DNA from: Pseudomonadota bacterium
GTDB lineage: Bacteria; Myxococcota; Polyangia; Polyangiales; Polyangiaceae
DNA length: 7,524 bases
Assembly (NCBI GenBank): GCA_023419055.1
Contig: JAEZYO010000034.1
Span: 1 to 7,524 of the forward strand
Direction: 5' to 3'
Position numbers and translations under genes: made by a program. A model generated the notes under the pieces. It worked only from the letters and a program-made list of their open reading frames with translations. It searched no databases and was not told where the DNA came from. Below, one piece after another: positions 1 to 6,553 of the stretch (position 1 is the first letter of the stretch; each line of letters opens with the position of its first letter).

Positions 1-158
1 GAGCGATCCTGGCCGTCCTGGAAGCGCGCCAGAAGGTGGTCACGGCGGAGCAGCGAGCGAAGGTCGAATCCTGCAGCGACCCCGGCGTTCTGGACCGCTG
101 GCTGCGCAGGGCAGCAACGTTGAACGACACCGGTGAGCTGTTCGAACAACCTGAGTGA
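1..158 (+). CDS. C-terminal end of a protein with an Rpn/DUF4351-like tail (partial)
   Basis: Frame 3 is open from the left edge to a TGA at 156-158 and encodes about 51 residues, beginning AILAVLEARQKVV and ending LFEQPE. The stretch has two likely helices, LAVLEARQKVVTAEQRAKV and then a CSDPGVLDRWLRRAAT segment. From memory this layout (hydrophobic LEARG-like helix, EQR, a cysteine, LDRWLRRA) is the recurring C-terminal tail of myxobacterial proteins annotated as Rpn-family putative transposase/nuclease or DUF4351. That assignment rests on recall of the family's look, not on a search. Only the tail is inside the window, so no catalytic residue can be checked. The gene is upstream of and codirectional with the PLD lipoprotein, with a 124-base gap that argues against tight coupling. 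Coding status is fairly likely; family identity is tentative. Confidence 0.55.
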   Translation, partial: AILAVLEARQKVVTAEQRAKVESCSDPGVLDRWLRRAATLNDTGELFEQPE

Positions 159-282
159 CTCCAGGCGCCGAAGGTTGGGGGAATTGGCACCGCGCTGACC
201 CACGAGGGCGGCCGCGTACTCTGCTCGTTCAAGATCTTCCTATTGTGACCGTGCTGCGGGGCTCCTAACTTGCTCCGTCATC

Positions 283-2049
283 ATGCGCGCCGCTTTCGGA
301 TCGGTGATGGCCTTCGTGTTCTCTTCGGTGGCTCTCGTGAGCTGCGGCCCGGTCGAGGAGGGCGAAGCGACGGCGCGGCTCTCGCAGCCGCGCGGGGCCG
401 CTCTCGTCATCACTGAAGTCGCGGAGAGCACGGACTTCGCGGGCTCGATCGCGGACAAGGTCGAGGTGTTCTGCGCCGCTGCCACGGGGTGTCCCAGCTA
501 CCGAGTGTGCGACACGAGCGCGGGAGGCAGCTCGTGCTCGGCGTTGCAGTCGGCCACGTCTGCCAACGAGCGACGCGTCGTTTCTCGCGGCACGAGCATC
601 ACCGCCAGCGACGAAGTGTGGCTCGTCGACAGCTCGGGCAACGAGATCGCGGACACCCGCGTCGGCCCGTTCGACTGCAGCAGTGGACAGTCTCGAATGC
701 GGCTCGACTGCTCGGCTGCAGGCCTTGAAGCTTGCGGGGTCCCCGACCTCGGTGCCAGCGCTGGCACCTGCGAGCCGGAGAAGCCGCCTGAGGATTTCGT
801 CTACAGCCTCAAGTTCACCACCAATCAATACGGCGGCCCCGAGTCGACCTGCAACCGCCCCCTGTGCCAGGAGTTGATCGCGCTCATCGACAACGCCCAA
901 AGCTCGATCGATTTTGCGGTGTACGGGCTGCGTGCTCAACAGCACGTGATCGACGCGCTGGTAGCCGCAGAAGGCCGCGGTGTGAGCATTCGGGGGGTGG
1001 TCGACGGCGAAGACGCGAGCTGCACGACTTTCTCGTACCCGGATACTCAGGCGCTGATCGAGGCGCTCGCGCCGGGCAGCGTCGTGTGCGACACGGGGCC
1101 GGGCTACAGCTCTATCATGCACCACAAGTTCTTCGTGTTCGACAACCGGCAGGTCTGGACCGGGAGCACGAACCTGAGTGATACGGAGCTCGGTGGCGAA
1201 TACAATTCGGACGTGGCAGCCACCATCACCTCGTCCCGCCTTGCGGCCATCTACACGACGGAGATGAACGAAATGTTCGGCGGCCTGTTCCACAACAGGA
1301 AGGCCGACAATAGCGTCCACGTCTTGGACGAAGCCACCTTCACGGACGGCACGACCGTCATCGAGAGCTACTTCTCACCCACGGACGACGCGGTCGCCAA
1401 CGCCGTCATCCCCTTGATCGACGCTGCTACCCAAAGCCTCGACATCGCCATGTTCTTCCTCACGAGTCAGGCGATCTCGGACGCCGTCCTCGCCGCTCGA
1501 GCGCGTGGTGTGGCGGTACGGGTGATCATCGACGCGGGCGGTGCGTCCAACGCCTACTCCAAGACGCCCGAGCTCTGCGAGGCAGGCATCCCGGTCAAGA
1601 CCGAGAACTGGGGCGGCAAGAGCCACAGCAAATGGGCCGTGGCCGACAGCGCGATCCCGAATCTGGCGGCTACGGTGTTCGGCTCCATGAACTTCACGTC
1701 AGCCGGCAACGAGAACAACGACGAGAACACTCTCTACGTCAGAAACGCTGATTTTGCGGCGGATTTCCAGGGCGAGTTCGACCGGCAATGGGCGCTCCTC
1801 TCCGGCGTGCCGAGTTGCACGCCCGTCAGCGCCGAGGGTGCTGACTCGTCCATTTGCGGCTCGAGCGTGAGCTGCGCGTGTTCGTGCACCAGCGGCTCTT
1901 GCTGCGACGGTAGCGACAACGACTACGACGGAAAGACCGATCTCGACGACGAGGCTTGTGCCTGCGACGACGGCATCGACAACGACGGCGACGGGTACAC
2001 GGACACGGACGACTGGGAGTGCCGCGTCGTGGTCGACCCCGCTGAGTAG
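283..2049 (+). CDS. Secreted lipoprotein with lamin-tail-like domain, two phospholipase D (HKD) modules and C-terminal acidic repeats
   Basis: 588 residues. The signal peptide is of lipoprotein type: Arg2, a hydrophobic core, then lipobox LVSC with Cys21 as the lipidated residue. Residues about 38-165 resemble a lamin-tail domain (ALVITEVAES start, DEVWLVDSSGNEI later) but are unusually Cys-rich. Residues about 175-335 and 350-510 are two PLD modules. The first catalytic motif is H280-x-K282-x4-D287 followed by GSTN; the second is H448-x-K450-x4-D455 followed by GSMN. Both are intact, so the active site should form at the interface of the two modules. Residues 541-580 are two acidic repeats of about 20 residues (DNDYDG and DNDGDG cores). 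The PLD superfamily covers phospholipases and nucleases. The lamin-tail domain is often found with secreted nucleases, so an extracellular phosphodiesterase acting on DNA or phospholipid is my inference. The ATG at 283 was chosen because Arg2 gives the signal peptide a proper n-region; Met9 would leave only a short one. No strong Shine-Dalgarno is seen. Confidence 0.93.
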   Translation: MRAAFGSVMAFVFSSVALVSCGPVEEGEATARLSQPRGAALVITEVAESTDFAGSIADKVEVFCAAATGCPSYRVCDTSAGGSSCSALQSATSANERRVVSRGTSITASDEVWLVDSSGNEIADTRVGPFDCSSGQSRMRLDCSAAGLEACGVPDLGASAGTCEPEKPPEDFVYSLKFTTNQYGGPESTCNRPLCQELIALIDNAQSSIDFAVYGLRAQQHVIDALVAAEGRGVSIRGVVDGEDASCTTFSYPDTQALIEALAPGSVVCDTGPGYSSIMHHKFFVFDNRQVWTGSTNLSDTELGGEYNSDVAATITSSRLAAIYTTEMNEMFGGLFHNRKADNSVHVLDEATFTDGTTVIESYFSPTDDAVANAVIPLIDAATQSLDIAMFFLTSQAISDAVLAARARGVAVRVIIDAGGASNAYSKTPELCEAGIPVKTENWGGKSHSKWAVADSAIPNLAATVFGSMNFTSAGNENNDENTLYVRNADFAADFQGEFDRQWALLSGVPSCTPVSAEGADSSICGSSVSCACSCTSGSCCDGSDNDYDGKTDLDDEACACDDGIDNDGDGYTDTDDWECRVVVDPAE

Positions 2050-2054
2050 CGCTG

Positions 2055-3125
2055 TCAGAACTGCGAGAAGAAGTCCCAGATCGCTTCGCCAGCGAAGCTA
2101 GGTACGCTGTGACCGCCGTCCCACTCGCACCAGGTGACGGGATAGCCTGCCTGGCAGCCCTGATAGCTGACGCACTCGTCGGGTTCGACGGGCATCGTCT
2201 CCGTCCCGCAACCGTTGCGCTCGAGGAACACGTCACGAGCCGAGCGCCCGTTATCGATCGGCACGACGCCATCGGCGCCGTCGGAGTAGCCGTGCGAACC
2301 CCACATCGCGACCGGCGCCGTTCCATCCTCGCAGCCGCTGTAGGTCGCGCCAGCCATCGGCGCGATCGCCCGAAAAACATCCCCGCGGGCGCAACCGACC
2401 GCGAACGACATCATGCCGCCGTAGCTGAAGCCCGTCGAAAAAATCCGGGATTCATCGATGCAGAGGTCGGCGCGGAAGCGCTCGAGCATCGCATCGAGAA
2501 ATTTGATGTCGCGCCCGCCGGGGTTCGCCCAACCCGACACGTCGTTGTCGACGAGGCCTTCGGGGGCCACGAAAATGGCAGTGCCGTTCGCGCGCTCCTC
2601 GAGGCCGTAGTACTTACCAAAGAAGCCGCCGCCAGCAACGTCCTGGGCGTTGCCACCGCGCCAGTGCCAGCCGAAGATCAGGATGTAGGGGTGATTCGGG
2701 TCGTAGTCCTCGGGGATGTTCAGGATGTAGTCGCGAGAGGTGCCGTCCACATCGATCGAGAACGTGCCGCTTTGCGGCAGGGTGGTGGAGCCACAGCCCT
2801 GGCTCGTAGCGGAGCCGCCCGTGCCCGCGCTGCCCGAGGCGCCACCCACGCTACCGCCAGTACCGCCGTTACCGGCGCCGCCTGCTGCGACACCGCCCGT
2901 GGTCCCGCCAGCTCCGCCGACGACACCGCTTCCCGCCTGACCCCCGCCGACGCCACCCGTCGGTGCGCTCCCACCGCTACCGAGCCCACCGGAGCCGGTC
3001 GACGCGCTCGAGCCAGCCGCGTTGTTGCCACCAGAGCCGGAAGCGTCGCCTGACCCCGGTTCGGTGCTAGAGCAACCTGCCAAGGCGACCAGCAAGCTGA
3101 GAGGCGCGAGCACGAGATTTCGCAT
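2055..3125 (-). CDS. Lipoprotein esterase of the PHB depolymerase / feruloyl esterase type (alpha/beta hydrolase) on a Gly-rich stalk
   Basis: 356 residues. The lipoprotein signal peptide has Arg2, a Leu/Ala-rich core and lipobox LAGC with Cys18. Residues about 19-109 form a linker made almost only of Gly, Ser, Ala and Thr, with no Lys or Arg, which should hold the enzyme away from the outer membrane. The catalytic domain covers about 112-356. The nucleophile elbow is G-F-S-Y-G-G with Ser234. The acid is probably Asp285 (ADGVVPIDNG, where related enzymes have HGTADxxVP). The histidine is His339 in WDGGHSVPSF. The FGWHWRGG stretch at 151-158 is the likely oxyanion region. Eight cysteines in the mature domain could form up to four disulfides, fitting a secreted enzyme. 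The family (COG3509/LpqC-like) hydrolyses polyhydroxyalkanoate, feruloyl or acetyl esters; sequence alone does not tell which. A GAAAGGA Shine-Dalgarno at 3137-3143 sits 11 bases before the ATG and supports this start. The gene is convergent with the PLD gene, with only 5 bases between the stops. Confidence 0.92.
   Translation of the reverse strand: MRNLVLAPLSLLVALAGCSSTEPGSGDASGSGGNNAAGSSASTGSGGLGSGGSAPTGGVGGGQAGSGVVGGAGGTTGGVAAGGAGNGGTGGSVGGASGSAGTGGSATSQGCGSTTLPQSGTFSIDVDGTSRDYILNIPEDYDPNHPYILIFGWHWRGGNAQDVAGGGFFGKYYGLEERANGTAIFVAPEGLVDNDVSGWANPGGRDIKFLDAMLERFRADLCIDESRIFSTGFSYGGMMSFAVGCARGDVFRAIAPMAGATYSGCEDGTAPVAMWGSHGYSDGADGVVPIDNGRSARDVFLERNGCGTETMPVEPDECVSYQGCQAGYPVTWCEWDGGHSVPSFAGEAIWDFFSQF
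2799..3071 (-). repeat. Low-complexity DNA coding the Gly/Ser/Ala linker of the esterase
   Basis: This stretch codes for residues 19-109 of the esterase, an imperfect run of GG, GSGG, AGG and TGG units. At the DNA level it is a degenerate tract of GCC, ACC and CGC triplets on the plus strand. Such tracts often vary in length between strains through slippage or recombination; any change by a multiple of three keeps the catalytic domain in frame. The unit is irregular, so it is a compositionally simple linker and not a strict tandem repeat. Confidence 0.8.
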
Positions 3126-3136
3126 CTTTCGGGAAG

Positions 3137-3143
3137 TCCTTTC
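3137..3143 (-). promoter_or_regulatory. Ribosome binding site of the esterase gene
   Basis: The minus strand reads GAAAGGA, followed by 11 bases and then the ATG at 3125. It is the clearest Shine-Dalgarno sequence in the window and fixes the esterase start, placing Arg2 and the hydrophobic core directly after Met1. Confidence 0.6.
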
Positions 3144-3196
3144 AGGCCGTAGCCCCGCGGCGCAGAAACTGTAGACCGCTCGCTCGCTGGGATGCA

Positions 3197-3214
3197 GGGG
3201 ACGTGATTGTCCCC
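3197..3214. repeat. Perfect GGGGAC/GTCCCC inverted repeat, REP-like or operator
   Basis: Arms GGGGAC (3197-3202) and GTCCCC (3209-3214) are perfect inverted repeats separated by six bases (GTGATT). The element lies 72-89 bases upstream of the esterase start and about 160 bases after the helicase stop. No T-run follows on either strand, so an intrinsic terminator is not well supported. GGGGAC...GTCCCC palindromes occur in REP-type dispersed repeats linked to Y1 transposases, and a regulator binding site is also possible. Whether it is repeated elsewhere in the genome cannot be seen here. Confidence 0.45.
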
Positions 3215-3373
3215 CCTTCAGCTCAGACAGACCCGAGGCTCCTGCTCGGAGGCAGGTACGAGTTCAGCCAACCTCCATTATTCCTTTCGCATCAATCTCG
3301 CGAACCGCGCTGAGCACATCGTCCGTTGAAAATCCTCGTGGCGGTTCAATTCCGTCCGCGGGACTCGCCCGGA

Positions 3374-6300
3374 TCACGTCAACATCATACCCGCGTACCC
3401 GTCGCGATACGCCGCGGGCGACAGGGTGCTGGCGCCGTCGACGAGCAAGCGCGAGCGCGGCCCCCGAGAGAGCACGCTGGCGTGGCCGAGGCAGATGAAG
3501 TGGTGCTGGGCGCGGGAGATGGCGACGTTGAGCAGGTTGGGGCGCGCGTTCAGAAAGGCGAGGGAGCTCTCGCGCGTGACCACGCTGCTGAAGAGCACGA
3601 TGCTGCGTTCGCCGCCTTGAAAACGGTGCACGGTGCCGAGCGCCAGGCCGCCGCTCCGCCCGAGACGCGCACCCTCGGCTTCTGCCAGCTCCGGGCTCGC
3701 TTCCAGGGCGATGCGCCGCTGTAAGAAGCCGCGTCGCAGCTGTTCGAGTTGTCCGCGGTAGGGCGTGATGACGGCGATCTCTTCGAGCCCCACGCCGCCG
3801 TTGAGCAGGGTTTCGACCAGGGAGAGCGTTTCTTCGAGCTCGAGCTCGTTGCACCAGCTGCCGGCCAGGCGCGCTTGCTCGCCGCGCAAGTCGATGAGCG
3901 ACACGGGGCGTCTCAGGTACGGGGCGTGCCGCGAGCGATCGGCGCGCGGCGTGTGAACCGAGAGCCCGTAGTCGCAGAGGGCGTCGGAGAGCGCGATGAT
4001 CTCCGGCTGGCACCGGAAATGGTCGGTCAGCTTTCCGCGTTCCTTGACGGCGCGATCGGCGAGCGATTGGCTCGAAGTGGTCGCGTCGGCGTGCACGCGA
4101 TACGGCAAGAGTAGCTCTGCCGGCGTCGCGAGGCGGCACGAGCGGAGCAGCCGCTCTTCATCGTCGGCGCTGAGCTCGATCACGGGGCTCAGCTGGTGCA
4201 CGTCACCGATCACGAGCGCAGCCTCGGCTCGCAGCAGGGCCGACACCGCGTGCGCCGGGTGGCATTGCCCTGCCTCGTCGATCACCACGCGCGCAACGCT
4301 GCCCAATTCAGCCGGAAAGCAGTTGCCGAGCGAGAGCAGCGTCGAGCCCCCAATAGCGAACAGCCGGAACAACGAGCGCGCTGCTTCGGGCTGGCTGCGG
4401 AAGAGCGAGCGCAGTGAACGCTCTTCCTCGACGACGCGCACGGCAGTCGATAGCGCGACGACCAGCTCCTCGGCGTGCGCCTGAGCCCAGGCTTCACGCG
4501 CGGCCACGGCTCGGGCGAAGAGCTCGCGCGAAAGGGCTTCGGGAATTTCCACGGCGGTTTCGAGCGGCTCAGGCTCGGGCTCGGAACCGAGCGCGGCGAG
4601 CTCGGCACGCAAACGCTCCGCTCGTCGCGCACGCTCGGCGCTGGATGCAGCGCGCGCGAGCCTTTCGCGGAGCTCACCGAGCTGTGACAGAGCAAGCTCG
4701 GCGGCTTCTTCCCAGGCCTCGAGCTGTTGCTCGAGGGTGGCGCGCGCCGTGAGCTGCGGAGGCAGAGGCAGCTCGAGCGTCAGCTGAGCCTCGGAGAGCG
4801 CCTGCGTGAACGCCGGTAGTGCCTTCTTGGTCGTGCGCTTGTAGTGCGCTTCGATCGCCAGAGCTGCGACCCGCGAGGGTGCCTCCTCGGTCAGCTTGCT
4901 CAGCGCTTGTAACCGCTTTTCGAGCGCGGCGAGCGCGAGTAGCAGCGCTTGACGCTGCTGAAGGGGGAGGGCAGCCAGAGTCTCGTCGCTGGGATTGGGC
5001 GCGCAAAGCTCGAGCTCCTGTGAAAGCTCGAGGCGCCGACTCGCGCGCTCCTGCGCGGCCCGCTGTGGGGCCAGCAGGCGTTCGACCTCGTCGCGCTGTG
5101 CCAGAAACAACGCCTTCTCGCGCGTCAGCTGCGCATGGCGCTCGAGCGCAGACTCACCCGCGGCGCGCTTCAGCCACCCGAGCGTTCGGCGCAGCTGAAC
5201 GAGCAGTTGTTGCTCGCTCGACTGCCGGCTGCCCGCCCGCAACGCGAGCGCCAGGCCCTCGACCGCGCCGAGCGGCTCGACGACGTTGTCGACCGCGCGG
5301 TTGTTGCTGCTCGTGATCAAGAGCTGCTCGATCGGCGCGTTGCTGCCACGTTCCAACAGCGCCTCGGTCTGGCGCACCAGCGCCTCCGCGCACAGGTGCA
5401 AGATCAAGCGAGTCTTGCCGGTGCCGGGCGGGCCCTGCACCGCGCCGAAGGGCGAGCCCCAGAAGGCTTCCGCGGCCGAGCGTTGGCTCGCCGACAACGG
5501 CGGCCCCGGAAAAAGCGCGCGTTGCGGTGCCGTGCTGGCCGGCAAGGCCTGCCCCGTCAAGTACGACCCGAGCGGCGAAGCCAACTTCCAGCGACCCCGC
5601 TCGCTGTCGACCAGCGCCTCGAGCTCGCGCTGCAGGTGCCAGGTCGTCTTGGCTTGCGTGCCGTCGATCACGATCCCGACCGGGTAGACCCGAGCGCGCG
5701 ACGACGCTTGCGAAAGCAGGCTCCGCACCGCCGAGGTCAGCCGACCGAGCCAGGCTTCGACCTCACCTGGCGCCGCTGCCACTGCCGCCTTCAGCTCGTC
5801 GGCACGCTCCGAGACGCTCTCCGGCTCTTCGCCGCCGCTAGCGACCTTTTCGAGCATCGTCGTGAGCAGCGCCAGCATCAGTCGCCCCGAAACGACCTCG
5901 AACGAGCGCAGCGCCTCGAACAGCGCGTCGATACTCTCCGCCGGCACCCCCAAGGGATGGTGCAGGAGTCGCGTGTCGAGGAAATACGGCCAGGCGTCAC
6001 CCGGCTTGGCGACGCGAGTCAGGCGCGCCTCATGGGGCGCGGCTGGGTAGCTGCCGCGCTGTCGTTCGGCGCGCGTGGGAGCCCGAAATGGCTGCGAATC
6101 GCCATTGCCGAAGCGCAACCGCACCGCGCAGCGGAGCAGCCCTCCGAGCTCCCCGCGCGGTAGATGCACGACCGGAAAGCACAAGAGGTGCGAAAGCTCG
6201 CTCTCGTCCTCGCTCCGCCGATATTGACGGTGAAGCCACGTCTCGAAGAAGCCGCACAGCTCGGCGTCGAACGGTCGCGTCAGCTGCGTCTCTTTCGCCA

Positions 6301-6553
6301 AGAGCTCGGCCAGCGCCGCGTCGAACGGCACCTTGAAGTAGTCCTGCCCGGGCGTCGGCTGGTCCAGGCGAGGCACCTCCGCGCCGCTCGCGCTCGCGCT
6401 CGCACTCGCACTCGCGTTAGAGCGCGCAGCAGGCCGCGCCTGCAGCGCCTCCTCCAGCCTCAACGCCGCAAGCCAGTAGCGCAGCACATCGTCCCCCTGC
6501 GCGCGACTCAGCACGGCGTTCGACTTTTCGGGGCGGCTGGACGAGCGAGGCAT
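3374..6553 (-). CDS. Superfamily 1 DNA/RNA helicase (DNA2/Upf1-like, COG1112) with a long coiled-coil insertion
   Basis: 1059 residues, complete. All SF1 helicase motifs are present: a Q-type motif around Gln357, Walker A GPPGTGKT at 374-381, motif Ia TSSNNRAVDN at 414-423, motif II VIDEAGQ with Asp759/Glu760, motif III GDVHQLSP at 783-790, motif IV region HFRCQPEI at 845-852, TPYRGQ at 930-935, motif V VHRFQGGE at 975-982, and motif VI NVAISRAQ at 1009-1016 with Arg1014 as the probable arginine finger. An ATP-driven translocase on DNA or RNA in the cytoplasm is therefore well supported; polarity and substrate are not. Residues about 455-720, between Ia and II, are rich in Leu, Ala, Glu and Arg and look like a long coiled coil. 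Residues 1-345 form an accessory N-terminal region typical of AAA_11/AAA_12-type helicases. The protein ends 43 residues after motif VI, with no nuclease, PLD or kinase domain. The first ATG was kept because DDVLRYWLAALRLEEAL near the N-terminus looks like the family's usual start; an AGGAG lies 15 bases upstream, which is long spacing. Confidence 0.94.
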   Translation of the reverse strand: MPRSSSRPEKSNAVLSRAQGDDVLRYWLAALRLEEALQARPAARSNASASASASASGAEVPRLDQPTPGQDYFKVPFDAALAELLAKETQLTRPFDAELCGFFETWLHRQYRRSEDESELSHLLCFPVVHLPRGELGGLLRCAVRLRFGNGDSQPFRAPTRAERQRGSYPAAPHEARLTRVAKPGDAWPYFLDTRLLHHPLGVPAESIDALFEALRSFEVVSGRLMLALLTTMLEKVASGGEEPESVSERADELKAAVAAAPGEVEAWLGRLTSAVRSLLSQASSRARVYPVGIVIDGTQAKTTWHLQRELEALVDSERGRWKLASPLGSYLTGQALPASTAPQRALFPGPPLSASQRSAAEAFWGSPFGAVQGPPGTGKTRLILHLCAEALVRQTEALLERGSNAPIEQLLITSSNNRAVDNVVEPLGAVEGLALALRAGSRQSSEQQLLVQLRRTLGWLKRAAGESALERHAQLTREKALFLAQRDEVERLLAPQRAAQERASRRLELSQELELCAPNPSDETLAALPLQQRQALLLALAALEKRLQALSKLTEEAPSRVAALAIEAHYKRTTKKALPAFTQALSEAQLTLELPLPPQLTARATLEQQLEAWEEAAELALSQLGELRERLARAASSAERARRAERLRAELAALGSEPEPEPLETAVEIPEALSRELFARAVAAREAWAQAHAEELVVALSTAVRVVEEERSLRSLFRSQPEAARSLFRLFAIGGSTLLSLGNCFPAELGSVARVVIDEAGQCHPAHAVSALLRAEAALVIGDVHQLSPVIELSADDEERLLRSCRLATPAELLLPYRVHADATTSSQSLADRAVKERGKLTDHFRCQPEIIALSDALCDYGLSVHTPRADRSRHAPYLRRPVSLIDLRGEQARLAGSWCNELELEETLSLVETLLNGGVGLEEIAVITPYRGQLEQLRRGFLQRRIALEASPELAEAEGARLGRSGGLALGTVHRFQGGERSIVLFSSVVTRESSLAFLNARPNLLNVAISRAQHHFICLGHASVLSRGPRSRLLVDGASTLSPAAYRDGYAGMMLT
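6387..6416 (+). repeat. Hexanucleotide tandem repeat, five units, in frame inside the helicase gene
   Basis: Five consecutive six-base units (CTCGCG, CTCGCG, CTCGCA, CTCGCA, CTCGCG on the plus strand) encode an alternating Ala-Ser run at about helicase residues 46-57. Each unit adds two residues, so changes in copy number would lengthen or shorten a flexible linker without a frameshift. It lies between the N-terminal helix (residues 20-44) and the rest of the protein. Confidence 0.8.

Noticed and set aside
243..271. TTGTGA and TAACTT as a promoter for the PLD gene
   Set aside because: Spacing is 17 bases, but the -10 match is only three of six and it lies very close to the ATG. Not enough to call.
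265..1320. 351-residue minus-strand open frame opposite the PLD gene
   Set aside because: Arg/Ala/Val-rich antisense frame typical of high-GC DNA; the plus strand here holds clear PLD motifs.
1826..2380. 184-residue minus-strand frame across the convergent stops
   Set aside because: Arg/Ser-rich low-complexity translation that overlaps two well-supported genes in other frames.
2109..3053. 314-residue plus-strand frame opposite the esterase gene
   Set aside because: Antisense shadow; the minus strand has signal peptide, linker and catalytic triad.
3239..3255. CTCC/GGAG stem as a terminator after the helicase
   Set aside because: Only four base pairs and no T-run on either strand.
3835..3848. 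CGAGCTCGAGCTCG palindromic run
   Set aside because: Explained by Glu-Leu codons of the helicase (ELELEE) in GC-rich DNA.
3378..4139. Minus-strand frame overlapping the helicase 3' half
   Set aside because: This part is Arg-rich and lies inside the helicase coding region containing motifs III to VI. Only its extension beyond the helicase stop (3264-3377) merits a separate look.
5135..6163. 342-residue plus-strand frame opposite the helicase
   Set aside because: Antisense shadow with Arg/Ala/Leu-rich composition and no recognisable motif.
283..6553. Helicase plus PLD protein as a Mokosh-like defence pair
   Set aside because: The PLD protein is an exported lipoprotein on the opposite strand, separated by an esterase gene, and the helicase has no PLD or kinase domain.
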